DNA of 64,000 nt from Leisingera daeponensis (GCF_019801465.1 NZ_JAHVJA010000001.1:186001-250000), one strand, 5' to 3'. Counted from the stretch's first letter, positions 17,812 to 26,007 are shown. The notes: generated by a model not told the origin, from the letters alone. Program-made: numbers and translations.

Positions 17812-19233
17812 TCAGGAACCGGAAGGGCGCAGAGCGGCGATTTCCTCCAGCCGGGCTTCCACCACCCAATCCGGGCCGAACCCGTAGCGCGCCCAACCCA
17901 GGCTGTCCAGCCTGACCCGGCGCGCCTCCGCGATGCGGCCCTCCAGCTCCAGCGCCTCGGCCTGCAGCATCAGCAGGGTGGACAGCAGGGCAGCATTCTC
18001 ATGGGATGCGGCGGCCTCAATCGCAGGCTTCAGCCGGGCCAGGGCCGAGGCGCCATTGCCGGTGGCAATGTCATAGGCGGCCAGCTGCACCGCCACCTTG
18101 GCCTGATGGATGCCGGTGCCAGGCAGCCCCTGCAGGAAGTCCCGCGCGGTCAGGAAATGCTGCAGCGCCAGCTCCGGCTCGCGGATGTGCAGCATCCGTC
18201 CCAGCGTATAGTGGCTCAGCGCCCGGCGGTGGTCGATCCAGCCCAGGTCGCGGGCGATCTCCGCTGCCTTGTTGGCGGCGCGCAGCCGTTCGCGCAGCGA
18301 GGCCTGCGGCCCCAGCGCCCGCTCGTAGGCCGCAGCCCAGGCCCGCGGCGTCTCCGGCAGCCCCTGGGCCGCGGCGCCTTCGCCGCGCGGGTTCAGCCGG
18401 GCCAGGATGGCGGGCAGGCGGGCGGCGACCTGATCGCGGCTCATGCCGGTTCTCAGCTCGGGCGCATAGGTTGCGCGCAGGATCAGCATGTCGAACCCGG
18501 TCAGCACCGCGTGCATGTTGTCGTCGTTGAAGACCGAATCCGGCAGCCGGTACAGGTCATTCAGCGGCCCGATCGCCTGCGCCAGCTCCTCGTGCAGGCA
18601 GTCGCGAACCTCCTGCGGACTGGTGTCGTTGGGAAGGAAGACCGCCAGCCGGTCCCGCTCGCGCAGCAGCGCCCAGTTGGTGCGCGGGCTGCGGCGGTTG
18701 CGCCGGTACTCAGCCAGCGAGGAGACATTGGGCACCACAAAGCAGGCCGCCTTGGGCAGGGCCTGGCGGATCTCATTGCGCGAGACCATCTGGATGGTGA
18801 TGCTGGCGGTTTCGCCGGACACCCGGCGGATGGAAATTCCGGCCTCCGCGCGCAGCCGCGCCAGCAGCGCGTTCAGCTCGCGGGTGAAGCCCGGCGCCGG
18901 CGTGCCGGTCACGCGCAGCGTGATCGGGGTCTCGAACCGGGTGAACTGGGGCAGGGTGCTGCCGCCCTCCAGCTGGAAATGCAGGTCCAGAAAGTCGCGG
19001 GCGACCGCGGCATTCGAGCGCTGCGGTGGCTGCGGACGGGGCGCCGTGAACACCTTGACCGGCGGCAGCGCCAGCGGCGCGGCAGCAGCGCGGGTCGGAG
19101 CCTCGACGCGGGCAGCCGGCGCCGTGCAGGCCGCCAGCGCCAGCGCTGTCAGAGCACAGGCTGCCGTCCTGAACAGGCGCCGCCGGCTGCGGCGGGGGGA
19201 TCGAATTAAGTCCAATGCTGCGTCCGCGGGCAC
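17812..19233 (-). CDS. DUF2927-domain lipoprotein
   Basis: The 473-residue protein has an Arg-rich start, a hydrophobic segment and lipobox LAAC (Cys near residue 35), then a domain matching DUF2927 (NAAVARDFLDLHFQLEGG to CLHEELAQAIGPLNDLYRLPDSVFNDDN, quoted in part). HEELAQ with nearby acidic residues looks like a zincin-type HExxx site, but I cannot confirm catalysis. The rest is helical and TPR-like. The GTG start at 19233 follows AGGAG. It sits between the MoxR and VWA genes. Confidence 0.83.
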   Translation of the reverse strand: MPADAALDLIRSPRRSRRRLFRTAACALTALALAACTAPAARVEAPTRAAAAPLALPPVKVFTAPRPQPPQRSNAAVARDFLDLHFQLEGGSTLPQFTRFETPITLRVTGTPAPGFTRELNALLARLRAEAGISIRRVSGETASITIQMVSRNEIRQALPKAACFVVPNVSSLAEYRRNRRSPRTNWALLRERDRLAVFLPNDTSPQEVRDCLHEELAQAIGPLNDLYRLPDSVFNDDNMHAVLTGFDMLILRATYAPELRTGMSRDQVAARLPAILARLNPRGEGAAAQGLPETPRAWAAAYERALGPQASLRERLRAANKAAEIARDLGWIDHRRALSHYTLGRMLHIREPELALQHFLTARDFLQGLPGTGIHQAKVAVQLAAYDIATGNGASALARLKPAIEAAASHENAALLSTLLMLQAEALELEGRIAEARRVRLDSLGWARYGFGPDWVVEARLEEIAALRPSGS

Positions 19234-19367
19234 TCAGGCGTCTCCTGCTGGCCCGGCTGTCTCAGCCCGGCCCTGTTTCCTCTGATAGGGGAATGCGGCA
19301 GCAATTTGAAGCGAAACAGGCAGGCGCCGGGAAATGCGCCTGCCGACTGTGCCGTGACCCTGTGCCG

Positions 19368-20207
19368 TCAGCGCCGCCCGCGCGCCATGAAGGCAAGGCG
19401 CTCGAACAGGTGCACGTCCTGTTCGTTCTTCAACAGCGCCCCGTGCAGTTTCGGCAAGGCGCTGGCGCCGTCCCGCGCGATATCCTCCGGGCTCAGATCC
19501 TCGGCCAGCAGAAGCTTCAGCCAGTCGATCACCTCCGAGGTGGAGGGTTTCTTCTTCAGCCCCTGCGTTTCGCGGATCTCGTAGAACTGGGTCAGCGCAG
19601 CGGTCAGCAGCGCGTCCTTGATGCCCGGATGATGCACCGCAACGATCTGCTTCATCGTTTCCGCGTCCGGGAAGCGGATGTAGTGGAAGAAGCAGCGGCG
19701 CAGGAAGGCGTCCGGCAGTTCCTTCTCGTTGTTGGAGGTGATGATCATGATCGGCCGGTGCTTCGCCCGGATCGTCTCGCCGGTCTCGTAGACATGGAAC
19801 TCCATCTTGTCGAGTTCCTGCAGGAGGTCGTTGGGAAACTCGATGTCGGCCTTGTCGATCTCGTCGATCAGCAGCACAACCTTCTCGTCCGCCTCGAACG
19901 CTTCCCACAGCTTGCCCTTGCGGATGTAGTTCTTCACGTCATGCACGCGCTCTTCGCCCAGCTGGCTGTCGCGCAGGCGGCTGACGGCGTCATACTCGTA
20001 AAGCCCCTGCTGGGCGCGGGTTGTGGACTTCACGTTCCACTCGATCATCCGCAACCCCAGCGCCCCGGCAACCTGTTTTGCCAGCTCGGTTTTCCCTGTT
20101 CCGGGCTCGCCCTTGACCAGCAGCGGCCGCTCCAGCGTCACCGCCGCGTTCACCGCAACCTTCAGATCGTCCGTTGCAACATATTCCTTAGTGCCCTGAA
20201 ATCGCAT
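19368..20207 (-). CDS. MoxR-family AAA+ ATPase
   Basis: The 279-residue protein has Walker A GEPGTGKT at 33-40, Walker B VVLLIDEIDKAD near 110-121 and sensor 1 ITSNNEKELPDAFLRRC. This is a MoxR/CoxD ATPase, a class that pairs with VWA proteins as a chaperone for metalloenzyme or membrane complex assembly. ATG 20207 (MRFQGTKEY) is preferred to the upstream 20270 start because GGGAAAG precedes it. The partner VWA gene is downstream in the same run. Confidence 0.92.
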   Translation of the reverse strand: MRFQGTKEYVATDDLKVAVNAAVTLERPLLVKGEPGTGKTELAKQVAGALGLRMIEWNVKSTTRAQQGLYEYDAVSRLRDSQLGEERVHDVKNYIRKGKLWEAFEADEKVVLLIDEIDKADIEFPNDLLQELDKMEFHVYETGETIRAKHRPIMIITSNNEKELPDAFLRRCFFHYIRFPDAETMKQIVAVHHPGIKDALLTAALTQFYEIRETQGLKKKPSTSEVIDWLKLLLAEDLSPEDIARDGASALPKLHGALLKNEQDVHLFERLAFMARGRR

Positions 20208-20393
20208 ATCTTTCCCGTATCCGCCATGATTGATGCCGCGATGCCGCGTTGTTATCACGGTTTTAACCAAACGGCGCCACTATTGTGTAGTGACATTCCC
20301 TTCCGATAGGGATAAACGCTGCGGCAGAGGGGGAGCCACAATGTTCAGGTGCAAATTATGACCAGCATTATGGGCCAGACCGAAGGAGCCGAA

Positions 20394-20816
20394 ATGAAGC
20401 AAGAAGTGTTTCTGCCGGACGACTACCGCCCGGCCGAAGATGAGCCGTTCATGAATGAGCGGCAGCTTGAGTATTTCCGACGCAAACTATTGGAATGGAA
20501 GCAGGATTTGCTGGCGGACAGCCGCGACACGATTGAGGGGCTGCAGGACAGCACCCGCAATATTCCCGATGTCGCCGACCGTGCAAGCGAAGAGACCGAC
20601 CGCGCGCTGGAGCTGCGCACCCGCGACCGCCAGCGCAAGCTGGTTGCCAAGATCGACTCGGCGCTGCGCCGCATCGACGAAGGCGAATACGGCTATTGCG
20701 AAGTGACCGGCGACCCGATCTCGCTGAAGCGCCTGGATGCCCGCCCGATCGCAACCATGAGCCTGGAGGCGCAGGAGCGCCACGAGCGCCGCGAAAAGGT
20801 CCACCGTGACGATTAA
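20394..20816 (+). CDS. dksA: RNA polymerase-binding transcription factor DksA (single-cysteine type)
   Basis: The 140-residue protein has the coiled-coil tip motif DVADRASEE (DxxDxA), needed to act in the RNA polymerase secondary channel, and the globular C-terminal domain. Of the four zinc ligands of E. coli DksA only Cys102 remains; the others align with Thr105, Ser123 and Ala126. A cysteine-poor DksA is known to work in Rhodobacter sphaeroides, so loss of zinc does not imply loss of function. The start at 20394 follows GGAG; an earlier in-frame ATG at 20349 is less likely. Confidence 0.93.
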   Translation: MKQEVFLPDDYRPAEDEPFMNERQLEYFRRKLLEWKQDLLADSRDTIEGLQDSTRNIPDVADRASEETDRALELRTRDRQRKLVAKIDSALRRIDEGEYGYCEVTGDPISLKRLDARPIATMSLEAQERHERREKVHRDD

Positions 20817-20851
20817 CCGCTGAATTTGGCGGTAAAATCGCAAGAAACATT

Positions 20852-20884
20852 AACGCCGGGGCCTTTTGCTCCGGCGTTTTTTGT
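20852..20884 (+). terminator. Rho-independent terminator after dksA
   Basis: AACGCCGGGG and CTCCGGCGTT form a 10-bp stem (one G-T pair) with a 7-nt loop, followed by TTTTGTTT. It is 36 nt after the dksA stop. Confidence 0.9.
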
Positions 20885-20920
20885 TTCATTGGGGGCGGGC
20901 GGAGAATCTGCAGGAGCCCC

Positions 20921-22087
20921 ATGGACCTCAAAGGCCTGAAAATAACCGTCATCGGCGCCGGCATCGGCGGCCTGGCCGCGGCGCTGGCGCTGCGCCGCTT
21001 CGGCGCCGCCGTCACCGTGCTGGAGCAGGCCGAAGCGATTTCCGAGGTCGGGGCAGGATTGCAGATCACCCCCAACGGCGTGGCAGTGCTGAAGGCGCTC
21101 GGGCTGGCGGATGATCTGGCCTGGTGCTCGCAGCGCGCCCGCGCGGTGGTGCTGCGCGGCCATCGCCGCGGCAAACAGGTGCTGCGGCTGGATCTGGATG
21201 AACACGCCGCTGGTTTGCGCTATTATTTCGTGCACCGCTCCGACCTCATCGGCATTCTGGCCGGAGCAGCGCGGCGCGAAGGCGTGCAGGTGCGGCTGCT
21301 GCAGAAAGCGGAGCGCGTGGTCCCCGGCGCGCGGCCTATCGTGCATCTGTGCAACGGCGCCCAATGCGGCGGCGATCTGGTGGTGGGCGCCGACGGGCTG
21401 CACTCGAAAACCCGCATTGCGCTCAATGGCGAACGCAAGCCGGCCTTTACCGGCCAGGTCGCCTGGCGCGCCACGGTGCCGAACAGCCTGAACCTGCCGC
21501 CCGAGGCGCAGCTGTTCATGGGGGCGGGGCGGCATCTGGTGGCCTACCCCCTGCGCGACGGCAGCCTGATGAACCTGGTCGCGGTGCAGGAGCGCCGCGC
21601 CTGGGCCGAGGAAGGCTGGAATTTCAAGGACGACCCGGCAAGCCTGCGCGCGGCTTTCAGCGGCTTCGGCGGCAGCGCCGCGGCGCTTCTGAACGCGGTG
21701 GAGGACGTGCTGCTCTGGGGGCTGTTCCGTCATCCGGTGGCGGAAAGCTGGCATGGCGAGAACACCGCAATCCTGGGCGATGCCGCGCATCCGACGCTGC
21801 CTTTCATGGCGCAGGGCGCAAATCTGGCGCTGGAGGATGCCTGGGTGCTGGCCCGCTCCCTGCAGGAAGCGGCGGGGATGAAGTCCGGCCTGGCGCTTTA
21901 CCAGTCGCGCCGCCGCGAGCGGGCCGCGAAAGTTGTGCGGGCTGCCAGCAACAATGCCTGGAAGTACCACCTTCGCGCGCCGCTCAGCTGGCCCGCGCAT
22001 CAGGTGCTGAAACTGGGCGGCCGCTTTGCGCCCGGCCGGATGGTCAGCCAGTTCGACTGGATCTACCGGCACGACGTCACCGCCTGA
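20921..22087 (+). CDS. FAD-dependent monooxygenase, salicylate hydroxylase-like
   Basis: The 388-residue protein has the FAD-binding GxGxxG motif (VIGAGIGGLAAAL, about residues 10-22), and the second FAD motif ILGDAAHPTLPFMAQGANLALEDA near 284-307 (quoted in part) with GD. It belongs to the group A aromatic hydroxylases (salicylate 1-monooxygenase, 3-hydroxybenzoate 6-hydroxylase), which use NAD(P)H and O2. The substrate is not deducible: no aromatic-degradation genes are nearby. GGAG precedes the ATG. Confidence 0.88.
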   Translation: MDLKGLKITVIGAGIGGLAAALALRRFGAAVTVLEQAEAISEVGAGLQITPNGVAVLKALGLADDLAWCSQRARAVVLRGHRRGKQVLRLDLDEHAAGLRYYFVHRSDLIGILAGAARREGVQVRLLQKAERVVPGARPIVHLCNGAQCGGDLVVGADGLHSKTRIALNGERKPAFTGQVAWRATVPNSLNLPPEAQLFMGAGRHLVAYPLRDGSLMNLVAVQERRAWAEEGWNFKDDPASLRAAFSGFGGSAAALLNAVEDVLLWGLFRHPVAESWHGENTAILGDAAHPTLPFMAQGANLALEDAWVLARSLQEAAGMKSGLALYQSRRRERAAKVVRAASNNAWKYHLRAPLSWPAHQVLKLGGRFAPGRMVSQFDWIYRHDVTA

Positions 22088-22147
22088 CGCCCGGCAGCGG
22101 AGCGCGGCTCAAAACAGTGTGAAATTGAAAAAGGTCAGGGCTCCCGC

Positions 22148-22212
22148 CCCGTTCCGGTTCATTGAAATGAACCCCAACGGGTTGGGCGTGGCGCCGCGCT
22201 GGCGCGCGGCGC
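22148..22212. terminator. Paired hairpins between the monooxygenase and xthA
   Basis: First hairpin: CCCGTT-cc-GGTTCATT-ga-AATGAACC-cc-AACGGG (22148-22181), two perfect stems around a symmetric internal loop. Second: GCGCCGCGC-TGGC-GCGCGGCGC (22191-22212), 9 bp. They lie between convergent genes and probably act as terminators on both strands, though there is no T-run. Confidence 0.6.
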
Positions 22213-22221
22213 AAACGTCCC

Positions 22222-23028
22222 TCAGATGTCCAGTTCGACCCAGACCGGGACGTGGTCGGACGGCTTCTCCCGGCCGCGCACATCCTTGTCGATCCGGCAG
22301 TCCAGCAGCAGGTCCGCCGCCTGCGGCGTCAGCAGGAAATGGTCGATGCGGATGCCGTCGTCGCGGTTCCAGGCGCCGGCCTGGTAATCCCAGAAGGAAT
22401 AATGCCCCGGACCCTGGTGGCGGGCGCGGAAGGCCTCGGTGAAGCCGAGGTTGACAATGCGCTGGAAGGCGGCGCGGCTTTCGGGGCGGAACAGCGCGTC
22501 GTCCAGCCAGGCCTCGGGGCGCTTGGCGTCCTCGGCCTGCGGGATGATGTTGTAATCGCCGGCCATCAGCGCGGGCATCTCGTCATCCAGCAGTGCCTGA
22601 GCACGGGCCTTCAGCCGCTCCATCCAGGCCAGTTTGTAGGCGTATTTACCGCCCGCAACCGGGCTGCCGTCCGCCGCCAGCTCCACCGGGTTGCCGTTGG
22701 GCAGGTACAGGCCGCAGATGCGGATCGCCTGCTTGCCGACCACCGTCGCCTCGATCCAGCGCGCCTGCTCATCGCTGTCATCGCCGGGCAGCCCTCGGCG
22801 CACATCCTCCAGCGGCAGTTTCGACAGGATGGCCACGCCATTGAAGCTCTTTTGCCCGTGGGTTTCGACATTGTAGCCGCGTTCCTCGAAGATCTCGCGC
22901 GGGAAAGCCTCGTCCACCGACTTGATCTCCTGCAGCACCGCCACGTCAGGCTGGGCTTCATCCAGCCAGTCCGGCAGCGCCTGCGCCCGGGCCTTGATGC
23001 CATTGATGTTGAATGTGGCGATTTTCAT
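22222..23028 (-). CDS. xthA: Exodeoxyribonuclease III
   Basis: The 268-residue protein starts MKIATFNINGIKAR and has the EEP-family metal and catalytic residues: LQEIKS, the GDYNIIP motif, and the terminal SDHVPVWVEL. ExoIII is the main AP endonuclease and 3'-5' exonuclease of base-excision repair. The length is that of E. coli XthA (268). Single gene, convergent with the monooxygenase. Confidence 0.94.
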   Translation of the reverse strand: MKIATFNINGIKARAQALPDWLDEAQPDVAVLQEIKSVDEAFPREIFEERGYNVETHGQKSFNGVAILSKLPLEDVRRGLPGDDSDEQARWIEATVVGKQAIRICGLYLPNGNPVELAADGSPVAGGKYAYKLAWMERLKARAQALLDDEMPALMAGDYNIIPQAEDAKRPEAWLDDALFRPESRAAFQRIVNLGFTEAFRARHQGPGHYSFWDYQAGAWNRDDGIRIDHFLLTPQAADLLLDCRIDKDVRGREKPSDHVPVWVELDI

Positions 23029-23172
23029 GGCTTGCCTCCGGCACAGATTGCTTTATTCGGGGCTGATCTATCGCTGAATCAGCGCTCCGGGGCAAGCCCG
23101 ATGCGCGAATCGCGAATCACCCGGGCAGCTGCGGAACGCGATGCTTTGCAGGGGTGAAAAATACCCCTGGGG

Positions 23173-23319
23173 TTGAGTTTATTTATTTTGCAATAATATG
23201 CGTGTGAATAACGCGGTGAATAAGCTGTGGATGAATTGAAATAATTGAAATCGCGCAAAAAACAGCGGGTTGAAGTTAAAGTAATTGAAGCTGCAAAATG
23301 CAATGTGGAATTGCATTTT
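23173..23319 (+). promoter_or_regulatory. AT-rich leader with direct repeats and a hairpin upstream of the FSSGS-repeat gene
   Basis: The 360-bp gap between xthA and the FSSGS gene has an AT-rich core unlike its surroundings. It contains a possible promoter (TTGAGT 23173, TAATAT 23194; 15-nt spacing, weak), two GTGAATAA direct repeats 12 nt apart (23204, 23216), AATTGAA at 23234, 23243 and 23283, and a perfect 10-bp inverted repeat AAAATGCAAT-GTGGA-ATTGCATTTT (23295-23319). The hairpin ends in T residues, like an attenuator in the leader. The regulator is unknown. Confidence 0.5.
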
Positions 23320-23388
23320 TTGTTTGCGCTGCGCGGCGGCCGTGCCAGCGTCAAGGAGCCTTTTGTCTCTAACGAATGGGGTTCCAAA

Positions 23389-23931
23389 ATGACTGCTCAG
23401 CGCAATATCCAGACCGTCCAAGCAACCCGCCCAGCCGCGGGCGCCAGCCTGTTCGAAGGCGATGCAACAGAGATGTTCTCGTCCGGCTCCGCGCCCGCAA
23501 CCTGCGCGGATCTCTCAGCGGGCGAAGGCCTTTCGCTCTACTCCTCGGGCTCCATGCCGCGGCTTTCAGGCAGCTGGGCCGGCGGCGAAACAGGGCTGTT
23601 CTCCAGCGGGTCGGCTCCCTCGGCCTGCAGTGAAACCGCAGCAGGCGACCTGGTGGACATGTTCTCCTCCGGCTCCGGTCCGGCGGCGCGCGCGGAGACG
23701 GCGGAGGGGGCTCTGGTGCAGATGTTTTCTTCCGGCTCTGCGCCAGTAATGCAATCCAAGGTTGTTGAAGGTGAGCTGACGGAAATGTATTCTTCCGGCT
23801 CTGCGCCCGCGGCGGAAAGTGAAACCGCGTCCGGCAGCCTGACGGAAATGTTCTCCTCCGGCTCCGCACCGGCGGCAGAGGCGCGCATCAGCGCAGGCGA
23901 TGCAACCCGGCTGTTTTCCTCCGGCAGCTGA
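23389..23931 (+). CDS. Protein with eight FSSGS(AP) repeats
   Basis: The 180-residue protein is almost entirely eight tandem units of about 21 residues (one of 20), consensus GxxxxMFSSGSAPAxxxETAx. The last unit ends exactly at FSSGS before the stop. The invariant core is [FY]SSGS; seven units follow it with Ala/Met/Gly-Pro. There is no signal peptide, two Cys only, and few charged residues apart from Glu/Asp. Codons differ between units (TCG, TCC, AGC, TCT for Ser), so the repeats are old and kept at protein level. The N-terminal 25 residues (MTAQRNIQTVQATRP...) could be a leader. ATG 23389 is the best start in frame. I do not recognise the family; a multi-core modified-peptide precursor or a solenoid structural protein are both possible. 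Confidence 0.75.
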   Translation: MTAQRNIQTVQATRPAAGASLFEGDATEMFSSGSAPATCADLSAGEGLSLYSSGSMPRLSGSWAGGETGLFSSGSAPSACSETAAGDLVDMFSSGSGPAARAETAEGALVQMFSSGSAPVMQSKVVEGELTEMYSSGSAPAAESETASGSLTEMFSSGSAPAAEARISAGDATRLFSSGS

Positions 23932-23932
23932 C

Positions 23933-23980
23933 CGGGGCGGGGCCGGCCTCCCTCCCGGCTCCTGATCTTTGGCCGCCCCG
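23933..23980 (+). promoter_or_regulatory. Intergenic hairpin between the repeat gene and its partner
   Basis: CGGGGCGG (23933-23940) pairs with CCGCCCCG (23973-23980) and encloses a smaller GCCGG/CCGGC hairpin. There is no T-run. It could slow transcription or protect the 3' end of the repeat-gene message. Confidence 0.4.
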
Positions 23981-24028
23981 CGTCCGGGGCCGCCTTTGCC
24001 GCGCCGCATCCATCCGCAGGAGGTTTTC

Positions 24029-25090
24029 ATGGCCCAGATCATCCCGTTCTTTTCTCCAGCTGCCCGCCAGTCCCGGGCGGCTGCGCACAAAGCGCTGATC
24101 GGCGGCTTCGCCATGCACCGGCGAAGCCAGGATGACGTGTTCTGGCTCAAGGAAAACGCGGAGCTTCTGAACATTCTGGAATGCACCGGGGCGGATGTTG
24201 CCGCTGAGGCCCTGGCGCCGCTGCAGGGGTTCTACGAAGGCGCGGCGCGGCACATCAGTTTCTTCCGCCAGTATTACCGTTTCATCCTCTCGATCTGCCT
24301 GGACCTCGAGGACCTGGGCCTTCCGGGGGAGACCGGGACGGAGCTGGCCGCATGGGTCCAGGCTCAGGGGCTGGCGCAGGCAGAGCTCTCTGACCTGCAG
24401 CGCGCCGAGGCCCGCCGCCTGCTGGCGCGGCGGGGCGGGGAGCTGCGCGACGACGGTCTGGACGACCGGCTTCGCGCATTTGTCAGCCGCCCGCAAACCT
24501 TTGCCATACCGAACAAAAAGGCAGCTTACGAGCTGACCCACATCGTCTTTTACCTGTCGGAATACGGCCGCCGTGATCCGCAGTTGCCGCAGGCCGCTCT
24601 GATCAGTCTGGAGTTTGCCGGGCTTGTGGCATTTCTCGATCAGAACGCCGATCTTCTGGCCGAGATCTGCATTGCTCTGCGCTACGCCGGGCAGGTGCCG
24701 CCAGCCGCATGGGAGGGCTGGCTTGACAGGCAGGTTTCCGCTTTTACTCTATCAGAGGGAGAATTCTCTGGACTTCACGATTCTTATCACGAGTATTTTG
24801 TTGTTAACTGGCTCATGATCCTGTCCGGGCGCAAGGCCTTCCGGCAGGCGGTTCCCCCGGGGGGCATGCATGTGTCGGCTGTGCGGGGAGGAAGTATTTT
24901 GAAACGTCTTTCAGAAGCCGTCTTTGACGCCGGGGCAGCCAGGCCCGGCTGGGGGGCGGTCAAGGCGCAGGCCGAGAGCAGGCTGAACGAGGAGGAGCAC
25001 GGGCTGCTCACCGCGGCAGAGCGCAGCTGCGCCAGGTTCGCCAGTTTCTTCGAGGGGTTCGCCCGCGCGGGCAGCGCAGGGGCGGCGTGA
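24029..25090 (+). CDS. Unrecognised helical protein, partner of the repeat protein
   Basis: The 353-residue protein starts MAQIIPFFSPAARQSR after a perfect AGGAGG. It is predicted mostly helical and soluble, with aromatic-rich stretches (FYEGAARHISFFRQYYRF, and LHDSYHEYFVVNWLMI). I cannot assign a family; there is no SAM, ATP-grasp, YcaO or protease motif visible. It lies 97 nt after the FSSGS-repeat gene and its stop overlaps the start of the EamA gene (TGATG), so the three probably form one operon. A role in handling or modifying the repeat protein is inference from context. Confidence 0.8.
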   Translation: MAQIIPFFSPAARQSRAAAHKALIGGFAMHRRSQDDVFWLKENAELLNILECTGADVAAEALAPLQGFYEGAARHISFFRQYYRFILSICLDLEDLGLPGETGTELAAWVQAQGLAQAELSDLQRAEARRLLARRGGELRDDGLDDRLRAFVSRPQTFAIPNKKAAYELTHIVFYLSEYGRRDPQLPQAALISLEFAGLVAFLDQNADLLAEICIALRYAGQVPPAAWEGWLDRQVSAFTLSEGEFSGLHDSYHEYFVVNWLMILSGRKAFRQAVPPGGMHVSAVRGGSILKRLSEAVFDAGAARPGWGAVKAQAESRLNEEEHGLLTAAERSCARFASFFEGFARAGSAGAA

Positions 25091-26007
25091 TGGGCCGCGC
25101 GCGCGGCCAGGCGCTTGGCGGGGCGCTGCTTGCGGTGGCCTATACCGGGCTGATCGCCTCCGCCGACGGGATCACGAAATTGCTGGCAGGGCAGTATTCG
25201 GCGGCACAGCTGTATGCGCTGTCGGGCGCTATGGTGGCGGGGTTCTGCCTGCTGGCCGACCGGCTGCCCGCGCAGCGCGGCGGGTTCCGCACGACCTGCC
25301 CGCGGGCAATGGCGCTCAGGTCAGCGGCAACGCTGGTTGCGGCGGTCTGTTTCTTCTACGCTTTCCGGCTCCTGCCTTTTGCCGAGGTGTTTGTGTTCAT
25401 CGGCCTGATGCCGCTGCTGGCGGGCGCCATGTCAGGGCTGGTGCTGAAGGAGCCGGTGCGCCCGGCGGCCTGGCTGGCGCTGGCGGCCGGCTTTGCCGGG
25501 GTGCTGTTTCTGCTGCCCGATGGCGGCGCCGGCGCCGGGTCTGGCTGGGGGCATCTGATTGCTTTCGGCGCGGTGGTGTCGGGCACGTTTTCGATGACCA
25601 TGGCCCGGTTTATCGGCCGCTTCGAAACCAATGCGCTGGCGCAGGTGTTCTATCCGAACCTGGCTTTGTGCGGGGCGATGCTGCTGGTGCTGCCGTTTGT
25701 CTGGATGCCGATGCCCGTGGCGGATGTGGCCTGGGCGGCTGCCTATGCGTTCCTCCTGTTCGGGGCGCGCTGGCTGCTGGTGGTGGCGCTGCGGCTCCTG
25801 GCCTCCTATGCCGTCACCCCGCTGATGAACCTGCAGTTCATCTGGATGGCGGTCATCGGCGCGGTGTTCTTCGGGGAGTTCCCGCCGGCCTCCACCTATA
25901 TCGGCGGTGCAATCGTGGTGGCCTCCGGCCTTTACCTGGTGTGGGACCAGTTTGCCCCGGCAATGCCGCGCTTGCGCAGTGCCGGTCGGCTGCAGACCGA
26001 CCCTTAG
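25090..26007 (+). CDS. EamA/DMT-family transporter, end of the repeat cassette
   Basis: The 305-residue protein has ten membrane helices in two EamA halves, like drug/metabolite exporters (RhaT/YdcZ superfamily). ATG 25090 overlaps the previous stop; a GTG at 25087 is an alternative. It could export a product of the cassette or an unrelated metabolite; substrate unknown. Confidence 0.87.
   Translation: MGRARGQALGGALLAVAYTGLIASADGITKLLAGQYSAAQLYALSGAMVAGFCLLADRLPAQRGGFRTTCPRAMALRSAATLVAAVCFFYAFRLLPFAEVFVFIGLMPLLAGAMSGLVLKEPVRPAAWLALAAGFAGVLFLLPDGGAGAGSGWGHLIAFGAVVSGTFSMTMARFIGRFETNALAQVFYPNLALCGAMLLVLPFVWMPMPVADVAWAAAYAFLLFGARWLLVVALRLLASYAVTPLMNLQFIWMAVIGAVFFGEFPPASTYIGGAIVVASGLYLVWDQFAPAMPRLRSAGRLQTDP

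Noticed and set aside
23245-23388. Extended N-terminus of the FSSGS-repeat protein from ATG 23245
   Set aside because: The extra 48 residues would be coded by the AT-rich leader that carries repeats and a hairpin, with no ribosome binding site and unlike codon use.
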